The notes beneath the pieces are model-generated. The model searched no databases and was not told the DNA's origin. It saw only the letters and a list, made by a program, of their open reading frames with translations. This document shows, piece by piece, positions 54,633 through 64,000 of a DNA stretch of 64,000 bases; within the stretch, counting starts at the first letter, position 1, and every line of letters begins with the position of its first letter. Where the stretch lies: contig NZ_LMSP01000001.1 of NCBI RefSeq assembly GCF_001429545.1, positions 477,189 to 541,188 of the forward strand, read 5' to 3'. Source of the stretch: Paenibacillus sp. Soil787. Lineage in GTDB: Bacteria > Bacillota > Bacilli > Paenibacillales > NBRC-103111. The translations under genes and the position numbers were made by a program.

Positions 54633-56064
54633 TGTGAGCAGCTGAATCTTATGGGATTGTATGAAATCTACGCGATTACGGACAATGAACATGCGGTACA
54701 GCTGATGTCAGGCATCGCAGCCTGGTTTTATCGCTGAACGGGACAATTCTCGGAGGAGCAAATGGACGATCTGCTTGATCTTGAGATCGGAGGCATGCTT
54801 GAAGCTTGGGCGGATCTGTATGGGATCACCGGCGATGAGAAGCATCTCGAGCTCATACGAAGATATGATCGGCGGCGATTTTTCGATGCACTGATGGAAG
54901 GAAAAGGTGTGCTGACGAACAAGCATGCCTAATACACAAATTCCTGAAATTCTTGGTGCAGCACGGGTATGGGAAGTAACAGGGGATGAACGGTACCGCA
55001 AAATAGTGGAAGCTTTCTGGGCTATTGCCGTTACAAATCGCGGTTATGTATCTACAGGGGCAGGCGATAATGGCGAGCTATGGATGCCGGCAAACGAAAT
55101 GGCTGCCAGACTCGGCGTCGGTCAGGAGCACTGCTGCAACTACAACATGATGCGACTTGCCCATGTGCTGCTCCGCTGGACGGGTGATCCCATTTATGCT
55201 GACTATTGGGAGCGTCGGTTTATGAATGGTGTGCTTGCTCATCAACATGGGGATACTGGCATGGTTTCCTATTTCCTCGGCGCAGCTGCAGGCAGCAAAA
55301 AAATATGGGGCTCGCCGACGCAGCATTTCTGGTGCTGTCACGGAACGCTCATGCAGGCTAACGCATCCTATGAGTCGCAAATTTTCCTGGAGGAAGAGAG
55401 CGGAATCACTGTCTGTCAATGGCTGCCCTCCGAGCTGCACTGTAATTACGGCGGCAGCTTGTTAAGTATCCGCTTGGAGCAGGACGGACAGCACGGCATT
55501 TATCCACTTAACAACTGGTCTGTTGAAGGTATGACCGCGATTACGAAAGTGAACATTCCGCCCATTCCGGTTCAACGTCTTGACAGCTTCATTTATAAAA
55601 TTACCGTCAAGGTTGAGATAATTTCTACATTTACATTGAAGCTGCGCTTGCCTTGGTGGCTGAAGGGCCACCCAAAGATTTCAGTGAATGGCGTCGAACA
55701 GGCGCAGGGAGTTGCAAAAGCATCGTCCTTCTTCCAACTCACTCGAGAATGGCTTAGTGGCGATACGATTACCAGCGAATTCTCGAAGGCGTTAACGGCT
55801 GAACCACTTCCTGGCGAGCCAGGCACCTATGCGTTCTTGGATGGTCCGATCGTGCTTGCGGGATTAACTGAAGAGGAGCGGGTGCTTTCTGGAGATCCTT
55901 TCCGTCCGGAAACGATGCTGGTCCTTGATCGAGAGCGGAACCACGGTTGGTGGAATCCCGGATATTACCGCACTAAAGGGGCGGACCGAGGATTTAGGTT
56001 CATTCCTTTGTATGAGGTTAAAGACGAAAGCTATTCGATTTATTTTCCAATACAGACGTCTTAA
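54633..56064 (+). pseudogene. GH127-family (beta-L-arabinofuranosidase type) gene, decayed
   Basis: Reading from 54633 gives a GH127-like series (CEQLNLMGLYEIYAITDNE, then IGGMLEAWADLYGITGDEKH) broken by a TGA at 54735-54737 where Trp is expected. A +1 shift at about 54928 follows, inside the conserved HANTQIPEILGAAR. From 54925 an open frame of 379 codons carries the rest, including the Cys-rich QEHCCNYNMMR and HFWCCHGT motifs of the metal site. The first 150 or so residues are missing. The 3' end overlaps the AraC gene on the other strand by 47 bases. Three separate lesions make activity very unlikely. Confidence 0.85.
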
Positions 56065-56932
56065 GAGATGGTGTACCTCTGTCATTCCTGTATTTGAGCG
56101 GAGTCGTTCCGACCACCCTTTTGAAGAGTTGAATAAAGTAAGAGGCGTTCGGTATGCCGATTCGAATACCGATTTCCTCAACCGCCAAATCCGTCGTCTC
56201 AAGCAGTCTGCAGGCTTGTTTCATTCGTCTGGCCGTCAAGTAATCCGTTACGCTGCTGCCTGTCTCCTGACGAAAAACTCTGGAAATGTAGCTCGTGGAC
56301 AGATGTGTTTCTTTTGCCAAATCGTCAAGACTAACGTCATCCTGATAATGCTTTTCGATCCAACTCATAATCGTTTCTGAGTAACGCGGATTTCTGCGCA
56401 GCGCCTCTTGTACGTCTTTCACTTCTGAGTACACACTGTCCACAACATTCAAAAGTTGCAGCAAAAGCAAAGTGATATCTTCACAATCGCGAGCGTTGAC
56501 ATCGTGATTGCGATCAAAGGAGGAGTAAATCCATTCTATCGATTCTGCTTGTAGGGAAAGATCATAGGCATGATTACGGTCTCTACCTTGCCATAATGCA
56601 GTAAAAAGGGCGCGCTTTTTCGGAAAAGGACGTAATTGTTGATCAATGAGAACAGGATCCACATAAAAGATGGATCGAACATAGGGTGTCTCAGGACTAA
56701 CCATAGCGTGGATACGATGGAGCTGAAAAGGCTGGAAGAAGAAGAACATTCCTCGTCTGATTTCGTAGGCTTGCCGATTGAGGACGATGCTGCCCTGCCC
56801 TTCGTGTACGAAGACTGCTTCGCAGCATTGATGCCAGTGATAGTAACCTTTGAAGTCATGTTCAGACCTGAGGTGATAATCCCAAACGATGTCTTTATGA
56901 TCAAAGATAACAGGTTCGAATAGTCGGTTCAT
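56018..56932 (-). CDS. AraC-family regulator with cupin domain
   Basis: A 304-aa regulator. The N-terminal cupin carries HWHQCCEAVFVHEGQGS and MFFFFQPFQLHRI, a metal- or sugar-binding pocket pattern. The C-terminal HTH reads LDDLAKETHLSTSYISRVF, then VEEIGIRIGIPNASYFIQLF and GTTPLKYR. AGGAGGG precedes the ATG on the minus strand. Possible promoter on that strand: TTACAA (56976-56981) and TATTTT (56954-56959), spacer 16. It is divergent from the GH88-esterase-heparinase series and is the likely local regulator. Confidence 0.9.
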   Translation of the reverse strand: MNRLFEPVIFDHKDIVWDYHLRSEHDFKGYYHWHQCCEAVFVHEGQGSIVLNRQAYEIRRGMFFFFQPFQLHRIHAMVSPETPYVRSIFYVDPVLIDQQLRPFPKKRALFTALWQGRDRNHAYDLSLQAESIEWIYSSFDRNHDVNARDCEDITLLLLQLLNVVDSVYSEVKDVQEALRRNPRYSETIMSWIEKHYQDDVSLDDLAKETHLSTSYISRVFRQETGSSVTDYLTARRMKQACRLLETTDLAVEEIGIRIGIPNASYFIQLFKRVVGTTPLKYRNDRGTPSLKTSVLENKSNSFRL

Positions 56933-57040
56933 ATGTCTACCCTCCTATATGACAAAATATGAACATTTATTGATATTGTAACATAACTTTTGCGTGAAAT
57001 GATGATCTATAATAGATAAAAACAGATGGGGGTATTCATA

Positions 57041-58162
57041 ATGAGTACAGCATATTGGGAAGACATCATGGCAAGGCTCGATAGAAAAGTTACACATACG
57101 ATTGATCAAATGGGTACGAAATGCCCGCATTTCGCAGGGGAAGATGGCAAGTTTGACGACATCGGCTCCGATTGGTGGACGACTGGCTTCTGGCCGGGCA
57201 TATTGTGGATCATGAATGACATGACAGGCAAGGATTACTATAAAGAGGCCGCCTGGCACTGGGATGGAATTCTGGAAGAGTGGTTCATAAAACCAACGGA
57301 GGAGCTTCATCATGACGTAGGATTTCAATTTCTGCCAACAGCTGTTATCAAAAATACGTTAACGGGGGATGCGGATGGATTCCGCCGAGGGATTGAAGCA
57401 GCGAATTTTCTAGCAGCACGTTATAACCCTGTTGGTCGTTATATTCGAGCCTGGAATAATGGACCTGACGGTAAACCAGTACCCGGCTGGGTCATTATCG
57501 ATTGCATGCTGAACATCTCTCTTTTGTTCTGGGCTAGCAAGGTGACTGGCGATCCTAGGTATAAGCATATGGCGATTCGTCATGCTGAGACGACGATGGC
57601 GTATGGCATCCGGGAGGATGGATCGACGAAGCACATCCTTTCGTTCGACGCCGAGACGGGTGCTTATATCGAAAACTTTGGCGGCCAGGGCTTATCTCCG
57701 GAATCATCATGGAGCCGTGGTACGGCCTGGGGATTATACGGTTTTGTGAATACGTATCGTCACACGGAGGATGAACGGTTTCTTCATACAGCGAAGAGGA
57801 TCGCGCATTACTTCATTGCCGCGCTGCCTGAGGATCACGTCCCGTATTGGGATTTCCGCTTAGAATCGGAAGCGGGTATGTCGAGGGACACCTCAGCAGC
57901 AGCGATTGCCGCTTCAGCCTTACTTGATCTTGCAGATTTCGTACCGGCAGGAGAAAAGAGGTTGTACGCCGGTGCAGCAGAGCGGATCCTTCGTTCGCTG
58001 ACTGAGAACTATGCGACTTGGGATCAGCCGGAGCACGAAGCCATTTTGCTGCATGCTACTGGCAGCGGCACTTCGTTTATTGATGTCTCGCTTATTTATG
58101 GCGATTATTACTATGTGGAAGCGATCTCGAAGCTTAATGGATGGAAGCACCGCATCTTTTGA
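57041..58162 (+). CDS. GH88 unsaturated glucuronyl hydrolase, copy 2
   Basis: A 373-aa paralogue of the protein at 52765. Catalytic Asp 92 in HHDVGFQF and Asp 154 in VIIDCMLN are 62 residues apart, and SWSRGTAWGLYG is conserved. I start at the ATG at 57041, because GGGGG lies eight bases before it; an ATG at 57026 overlaps that ribosome site. TATAAT at 57008-57013 may be the -10 element. It is cytoplasmic and heads a series with an esterase, a heparinase-like gene and a GH28-like gene. Two divergent GH88 genes suggest action on differently linked or substituted unsaturated oligosaccharides. Confidence 0.93.
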   Translation: MSTAYWEDIMARLDRKVTHTIDQMGTKCPHFAGEDGKFDDIGSDWWTTGFWPGILWIMNDMTGKDYYKEAAWHWDGILEEWFIKPTEELHHDVGFQFLPTAVIKNTLTGDADGFRRGIEAANFLAARYNPVGRYIRAWNNGPDGKPVPGWVIIDCMLNISLLFWASKVTGDPRYKHMAIRHAETTMAYGIREDGSTKHILSFDAETGAYIENFGGQGLSPESSWSRGTAWGLYGFVNTYRHTEDERFLHTAKRIAHYFIAALPEDHVPYWDFRLESEAGMSRDTSAAAIAASALLDLADFVPAGEKRLYAGAAERILRSLTENYATWDQPEHEAILLHATGSGTSFIDVSLIYGDYYYVEAISKLNGWKHRIF

Positions 58163-58190
58163 TGGATGTGTTGGAAGAGAGGAGAACAAT

Positions 58191-59216
58191 ATGAAATGGA
58201 CAACGGATGAATTTCTGAAGCGATTGTACGAGGAAACGGAAAAGGAGCGACTTAAGCAGCGGTCAGGAAAGAAGCATTCCGGAGTAGATCGTCAGGAGCT
58301 TTGCGGCCGATTAAAGCAAGCGCTGGGAAGCTTCCCGGAAGCGGTAACACCGCTTCAGCCAATCGTGCTGGAGACGAAGGATTACGGCGATTATTATCTT
58401 GAGCACATCCAATATTCAACCATGGAATCCGTGAATGTCCCTGTCATGGTGTTGGTACCGAAAGATGGAAAAGGCTCATGGCCTGCGGTGCTGGCTTGCC
58501 ATGGACATGGCAATGGTCAACGAGACGCAGTTGGTCTGGCTCCGAACGGCAGCGTGCTGGGCGAACCCGGAATCCATAACCGTTTTGCTGTCGAACTAGT
58601 GAAGAGGGGGCTGCTTGTGGTCATCCCGGAAATCATGGGTTTCGGAGTGCGTCGGATGGCAGAAGAGATTCAAGCGAATCCGAACTACAGCTCCTGCGGC
58701 ACGCTTTCGTCCCAATTGTTGATGTTCGGTAGGACACTAGCGGGCATGCGGGTTTACGAGGCCATCCGGGCGCTGGATTACATACAATCTCGAGATGATG
58801 TCATAGCTAGCCGCATCGGAATTTTCGGCTTCTCCGGAGGAGGTCTGATCAGCGCATTTACGGCAGGATTAGATGACCGTATTAAGGCTGCCGTGCTTGC
58901 CGGGTGGACGAATACGTTTCGGGGAAGTATTCTTGCCATGCATCACTGCATCGACAATTACTTGCCCGGTATCCTGCCTGGTGCCGAACAACCGGAGCTC
59001 ATCAGCTTAATAGCCCCTCGTAATTTATTTGTTGAATCAGGCGAGAACGATCCAATCTTTCCGGTAGAACATGTTCGCGAGGCTATTGCGGAGCTTAAGG
59101 AAATTTATAATGGCATGAATGCTCTGGATTATTTCCAATCGGATATTTTTCCGGGCAGTCACGAAATATCGGGACGTAAGTCCTTTGATTGGCTTGCAGA
59201 GTGCCTGCGATCATAA
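58191..59216 (+). CDS. Alpha/beta hydrolase, acetyl-xylan-esterase-like
   Basis: A 341-aa alpha/beta hydrolase of the abhydrolase_7/dienelactone-hydrolase type. The oxyanion motif is ACHGHGNGQRDAVG, nucleophile Ser 215 lies in IFGFSGGGLI, and the acid and His are likely in ESGENDPIFPVEH and GSHEI. AGAGGAG lies before the ATG at 58191, so I reject the longer in-frame upstream extension. It starts 28 bases after GH88, so it is the same transcript. Removal of acetyl or other esters before or after lyase action is likely; the ester is unknown. Confidence 0.87.
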   Translation: MKWTTDEFLKRLYEETEKERLKQRSGKKHSGVDRQELCGRLKQALGSFPEAVTPLQPIVLETKDYGDYYLEHIQYSTMESVNVPVMVLVPKDGKGSWPAVLACHGHGNGQRDAVGLAPNGSVLGEPGIHNRFAVELVKRGLLVVIPEIMGFGVRRMAEEIQANPNYSSCGTLSSQLLMFGRTLAGMRVYEAIRALDYIQSRDDVIASRIGIFGFSGGGLISAFTAGLDDRIKAAVLAGWTNTFRGSILAMHHCIDNYLPGILPGAEQPELISLIAPRNLFVESGENDPIFPVEHVREAIAELKEIYNGMNALDYFQSDIFPGSHEISGRKSFDWLAECLRS

Positions 59217-59257
59217 GGAAGTTCGTCTTGCAATTATAACAATATGGAGGTGAGCTT

Positions 59258-62200
59258 GTGTTAAATCGTATTCATCTCTTGGAAGAATGGCATGTTGCAG
59301 GACAACAAAGCGATCACGGTTATGATTTAAGAGAGACTATAAACATTGAATATCCAACACCCCCTAATGCTGTAGGCTGGTATCCCATTGGTTTTGAAAG
59401 AGGCAATGACTCTGCGCTTGAAGCAATGGGTTGGCATGGACTGAAGCTTCATTTGAACGCGCATGATGAGGAAACTGAAATAACGGTCAAAGCTGGCTTT
59501 ATCGATAATCGGAGTGTTATCGCCAGAATTCTACTTGCGGGGTCTGGGAAGCATGATGTACAGCTGAAGCTGTCCGATTTTGAAATAGAAATGAGTAAAG
59601 GGGATATTTGGAGATTTCTGAAAAGCTTTGAACTGCAGGGAAATGCTGAATTAATTTCGGCAAGCCTTCATCGAGGGGATAAAATATTTGTTGAAACGAA
59701 TGTGTTGGGTAAATCCGGTGATGCAGGTGAAGAAGTCGTATATACGATGAGTGTATATAATTGTTCGGAAACCAGACAACATGTTGTCATCAAACAAGTA
59801 TTTGAAGGCTGGGAGTCTTTATTTCCTATTGTTACGCCAGCCAAGTTTGTATTAGAGCCGAATGCCAGACAGGACATAACAGCGATCGTAAAAGTACATG
59901 ATTATATGGCAGCGGGCGGACATGAAAATACGATTCTAAAACTTATCGCTAATGGAGCCAGTGAGAGTGCGGTTACCGTAGAGTTCAAAACATTAAGAAG
60001 ATTACCGCATCCTTATATTTATCATAATAAGCAGCAGTGGAAAGAAACAAAGCAGAAGAGACAAGTATCCGAAATTCAAACCGGAGTATGATAAATTAAT
60101 AGCAACAGCGAATGCATGGGAAGTCAAACCTCCAATAGAAGAACGAAATTACTGCTATAACACAAGTGAAGAGCACAATATCATGTCAGCCGCCTATGCT
60201 TATGCGCTTACTGAAGATATCAAATACGCTGAGAAAGTGGCTACATTCCTGCGCTATTTCATAGATGATGAAATAGGGTATCCGAAAAAGAAAAAAGGCT
60301 GCAGCCAGAGCTATGTTCAGGAAGGACATTTTTTCCAGCACCTAGCGATCCCCTATGATATTATTCATCAAGCAGGTGTTTTGACGCCTGAAGAACACAA
60401 AGGGATAGAAAAAACGTTCCGTATCTACATGGATATCTTAGATAAACATATACATCAAGGGCATATTTCTAATTGGTTGTTATCGGAAATAACTGGAGCT
60501 TTTTATTGTGCACTGGCTATCCAAGATATCGAGCGAGCCTTACGTTTTGCATTCGGTATGGGGGGATCCATTCATCACTTGAAATATGGATTGTTTAATG
60601 ACGGCTGGTGGCATGAATGTTCCGTAGGGTATAACACCTGGGTATCCTCGATGTATATCCACACCGCACATGCCTTGCTTCCTTTCGGAATTAACATTTT
60701 GCATACCCATTTCCCGATCCCGTTTAATGATGAAGTGAATAGTACCTATAACGGTGAAGATGCAAAAGTAAGATTCGGGATGTATAACAAAAAGTGGGGG
60801 GGCAATAGAAAAAACTATGTCTGTATCAAAGACATGTTCGATGCGACGATCCCATTTTTGGATTACAGGGGGGTTATGTTCGGTATTAGTGATTCCGATG
60901 AAAGGAAATTAGAGGGAGTGCACTTTGGCTCGACTTTCGACTTGGCTTATCGCTATTATAAGGACCCAGAGTACATCCCTGTTATCCATCAAAATGTCAA
61001 TGTGGACCCGATATTCGGACATGCTGAATTGCCTGAATATCGTTCTTCTTATGTTAAAAACAATGCTTATGCGGATAATGTGGGCATAGCCATGTTAAGA
61101 AGTCAGACTGAAAATAGAGAGCAGAAGGACCAAATCCAAGCTGTTATTCGATATGGCTCACATGGATATGCTCATGGACATTTTGATCGTACGGAAGTCT
61201 TGTCCATTATGCGTTATGGACGCAGCTTTTTTAACCCTGAGCATGTATGGTGGGGTTATCCGCATTTTATGTACAAATTCTATGTCCAAAACTCGATGAC
61301 CAAAAATATGGTCGTAGTCGATGAAAAAATGCAGGTGCCAAGTGATTCCAAAAGATTGTTATTTTATAGCGGAAAAGCGATTCAAGCAGTTGCAATAGAG
61401 ACTAATTCAAAGTGGTCCTATCCTCCATATGGCGGAATGATTTACAATGAGACCGAAACGTTAGAAGAAAGAAGCAAGATGAATGCGAGTTCATTGCCGG
61501 AAGTGCAAGCTGCCCCTCCATATGGAGAATTGTCAGATTTCACAGAACCAATCACGCAAAAAAGAGTGATGGGGGTAACCGACGATTATCTTGTTTTATT
61601 TGATTATCTTAAAGGCGAAACAGAGCATCAATATGATAGTTTGTTCCAAATAAAAGGATTCAAAGGAATAAAGACTGATACCTTGGGTGAATGGAAGCAT
61701 ACTAGTCAATTTACCGAAAATCCTTTGTCCGATGCGCAATTTATAACGGATTGTCAGTGGTATGAAGCAGCCGGCACCAGTGTCGCAAGCTTTGAAACCA
61801 TCTTTGGTGAAGGCGAGGATATGCGTGGTACAAGAACAGCTCATAATACACCAGGCTTATTGAAAATGGATGTACACACCGCTTGGCCTAAACAATCGAT
61901 TCAAATCGTAGGCAGAACGGCAGAGGATCATGGATATACGATACCTTTAGAGTACCAGGTAGAAGTAGATGGTAAAGTGAAGGCAGAAGGCGAGTTTGGC
62001 GCATGGCTCCTAAGCGAGAGGAAATGTGAGATAGATCTTCAAGGGGCTAGAGCATTAACGCTAAGAGTCAAAAATAAGCCTACCTACAACGAACAAAAAT
62101 ATCCGCAAAAAACAAAACAAGGTCTTTTCTGGGGTGAGGCTTATGTGATCACAGCAGATGGCAGACTGAAAAATTTTTGCGATTTAGACGTAGTCTACGA

Positions 62201-62663
62201 AAATATTGATCGTGGCTTCGGTATAGGTAAGGATTACGAGGGGGGACGGGTTACGATCGTAGGAAATGAATATCCGGCGGCCATACCTACAAGCCCAGTT
62301 GACCATGACAAGTTTGGCACCCTAACTCTTGATTTATCAGGAATGAATGCTGTGCGTTTTGTAGGATTGATTGGAGCCGATGCCTTCCCTGGTGACGAAG
62401 CCCAAAGACGTAAAACATATGCTGTAAGACCTAAAACTAAGGATAAAATTGGCCGCTATATCACCATCGTGGAACCTTTCGAGACGGAAAGCATGATTGT
62501 ATCCGTGCAGGCTGCCGATGCAAATACGGTCGAAGTGATTCTTAAAGACGGCAGAACACAAATCATAAGTGTTAATCAAATAGAACATGACGAAATAACA
62601 GTAAATATCATGGAATACAAAAATGGTATTCTCATTCATAATGAATTAGCGTGCGGTAGATAA
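59258..62663 (+). pseudogene. Heparinase II/III-family protein, copy 2, frameshifted
   Basis: Homologue of the gene at 36208 over its full length (about 1135 codons). The first frame runs 59258-60091 (277 aa, GTG start with GGAGG before it) and ends in a stop. The other frame is already open by about 60050 and continues to 62663, carrying YGSHGYAHGHFDR and SMTKNMVVVDE. The two frames differ by +1, and the break lies in an A-rich run (AAACAAAGCAGAAGAG) at about 60045-60065. If real, it separates the N-terminal beta-domain from the lyase body; if an assembly error, the gene is whole. The body could be translated from ATG 60183, but no ribosome site is clear. Confidence 0.85.
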
Positions 62664-62711
62664 TCTGGTGGTGCATCTGGCAATCAACTTACGTATACTC
62701 AGGAGGAAATT

Positions 62712-64000
62712 ATGACTAGCAGATTAATCGTTTATGAGGCGCCAAAAGGTGCAATTGGACGGAGTGACTTTTCTGTAAGTGTTCGAACACCTGGACAAGA
62801 GTGGCAGCAGCTGTTCGTTTATGAAGTGAAGGTAGATATGCATAACGTTCGCTCAGCATCGATGGTTTATTTTGACATGGAAGGAACGGTTGAGGTTCAG
62901 GTTACAGCGCTAAACCAAGCAGTAGACCAAGTAGCTATACGTCCGCTATCTTCACAGATATCATTTTCGAGCGACGAAAATAGGGTAGATTTTTCACTGG
63001 ATCGACCAAGTAAGCTGTCTATCGAAATCAACGGTGAGCGTTTCGGTAACCTTCATCTTTTTGCCAATCCGTTAGAAGAGAATGTTCCACAACAGGACGA
63101 TCCGAAAGTACTTGTGCTGAAGCCTGCCATACATCGTACCGAGGATATCTATCGCTTGGCCGCAGCTCCTGTTCTGCCAAGTGGTAAGACGCCGGAAGTC
63201 ATTTACTTTGCTCCAGGTATGCATTATTTGGAGGAAACCATCCTGCGAATACCGTCAAACACGACCGTTTATATTGCTGGAGGTGCAATCGTAGTAGGAT
63301 CGCTCGTTTGCGAGCATGTGGAGAATGTCCAGATTCGGGGCAGAGGGTTCCTCTATTTGTCTGACTTTCATCGTTTCTCTGCGTTTCGAGGCATCCGAAT
63401 CCAGTTTTCCACAAATATAACCATCGAAGGCATCATGACGTTAGATCCACCACATTATAGTATTTATATCGGGAAGTCGGAGCATATCTTCATACGAAAC
63501 TTCAAGTCGTTTAGTACACGCGGTTGGTCGGACGGCATCGATATGATGGCGAGCTCGAACATCGAGATTGATGATGTCTTTTTACGCACATCCGATGACT
63601 GCATTGCCTTTTATGGTACACGCTGGGACTATCAGGGAGATGCGAGAAATCTGACGGTGCGCAATTCGATATTTTGGGCGGATGTCGCCCATGCGTTGAT
63701 GATCGGAATTCACGGTGACCATCACCGGGATGGTGATACGATTGAAAATGTGTTGTTCGAAAATATCGATATCCTAGAGCACCATGAGCCGCAGGTTAAC
63801 TATTGGGGAGCGATGGCGATTAATGCCGGAGATAAGAATACGGTCCGTAATGTGACGTATGATAATATTCGGGTAGAAGAATTCGAACTTGGCCAATTGT
63901 TTGACATTCGTGTAGTTTGGAACAAGGATTATAACCCTGTTGCAGGTAAACGAATTGAAAACATTATGTTTAAGAACGTTTCGTATAACGGAAGGAACGC
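62712..64000 (+). CDS. GH28-like beta-helix glycosidase, copy 2 (3' end beyond window)
   Basis: A partial gene: 429 codons are open to the last base. AGGAGGAAA precedes the ATG at 62712, 48 bases after the heparinase gene. It is colinear with the protein at 11798 (VDMHNVRSASMVYFD, then GWSDGIDMM and RTSDDCIAFYG, then GIHGDHH). It carries an insert of about 30-40 residues before VIYFAPGMHYLEE that copy 1 lacks. No signal peptide. The acidic pair and the His are kept, while the Arg-X-Lys typical of polygalacturonases is not seen. Probably acts on uronic oligosaccharides in the cytoplasm. Confidence 0.83.
   Translation, partial: MTSRLIVYEAPKGAIGRSDFSVSVRTPGQEWQQLFVYEVKVDMHNVRSASMVYFDMEGTVEVQVTALNQAVDQVAIRPLSSQISFSSDENRVDFSLDRPSKLSIEINGERFGNLHLFANPLEENVPQQDDPKVLVLKPAIHRTEDIYRLAAAPVLPSGKTPEVIYFAPGMHYLEETILRIPSNTTVYIAGGAIVVGSLVCEHVENVQIRGRGFLYLSDFHRFSAFRGIRIQFSTNITIEGIMTLDPPHYSIYIGKSEHIFIRNFKSFSTRGWSDGIDMMASSNIEIDDVFLRTSDDCIAFYGTRWDYQGDARNLTVRNSIFWADVAHALMIGIHGDHHRDGDTIENVLFENIDILEHHEPQVNYWGAMAINAGDKNTVRNVTYDNIRVEEFELGQLFDIRVVWNKDYNPVAGKRIENIMFKNVSYNGRN

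Noticed and set aside
58011..58190. N-terminal extension of the esterase gene
   Set aside because: It would overlap the GH88 gene by about 150 bases in another frame, while the ATG at 58191 has an ideal AGAGGAG.

Overview
The window looks like chromosomal DNA of a Paenibacillus-type Gram-positive bacterium. The support is Bacillus-style Shine-Dalgarno sites, a HutP antiterminator (a Bacillota regulator), CcpA-type cre boxes, LplABC/YtcP-type sugar importers without a linked ATPase, and large membrane-bound AraC sensors. I ran no database search; family names rest on motifs I can read.

Region 1 (1-5.6 kb) is histidine catabolism: the tail of an AhpD/CMD-like gene, hutH, hutP, a histidine-type permease and an AraC regulator that overlaps the permease by 4 bases. 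Two leaders carry three UAG-N4-UAG-N4-UAG elements, the known HutP-binding pattern, and two of these sit just before intrinsic terminators. hutU, hutI and hutG are absent.

Region 2 (5.7-33.6 kb) is the first glycan arm: a membrane AraC sensor, an importer (two permeases and a lipoprotein), a cytoplasmic GH28-like protein, two giant tandem secreted alginate-lyase-fold proteins (2001 and 1878 aa), a third secreted lyase on the minus strand with ricin-B and AbfB-like modules, a clan GH-A hydrolase, a GH51 arabinofuranosidase and an AraC regulator. Four upstream regions here share a block of about 50 bp that ends in a cre-like half site, which suggests one regulon.

Region 3 (33.7-47.3 kb) is the second arm: another membrane AraC sensor, a cytoplasmic heparinase II/III-like protein, a second importer and a fourth secreted lyase with CBM96-like and Ig-like modules.

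Region 4 (47.3-64 kb) starts with a 0.9 kb gap holding three 17-bp palindromes. A GH31-GH43-alpha/beta hydrolase-GH88 operon follows, then a rearranged stretch (tandem 114-bp repeat, truncated AraC gene, decayed GH127 gene), then an intact AraC gene divergent from a second GH88-esterase-heparinase II/III-GH28 series. The heparinase gene there is frameshifted and the GH28 gene runs off the end.

Together the genes describe a scheme in which secreted lyases cut a uronic-acid polysaccharide, two importers bring in unsaturated oligosaccharides, and cytoplasmic GH88, heparinase-like, GH28-like, GH51, GH43 and GH31 enzymes and esterases finish the job. Arabinose- and xylose-active families suggest a plant cell-wall or exudate polymer decorated with those sugars; the exact substrate cannot be read from the sequence.
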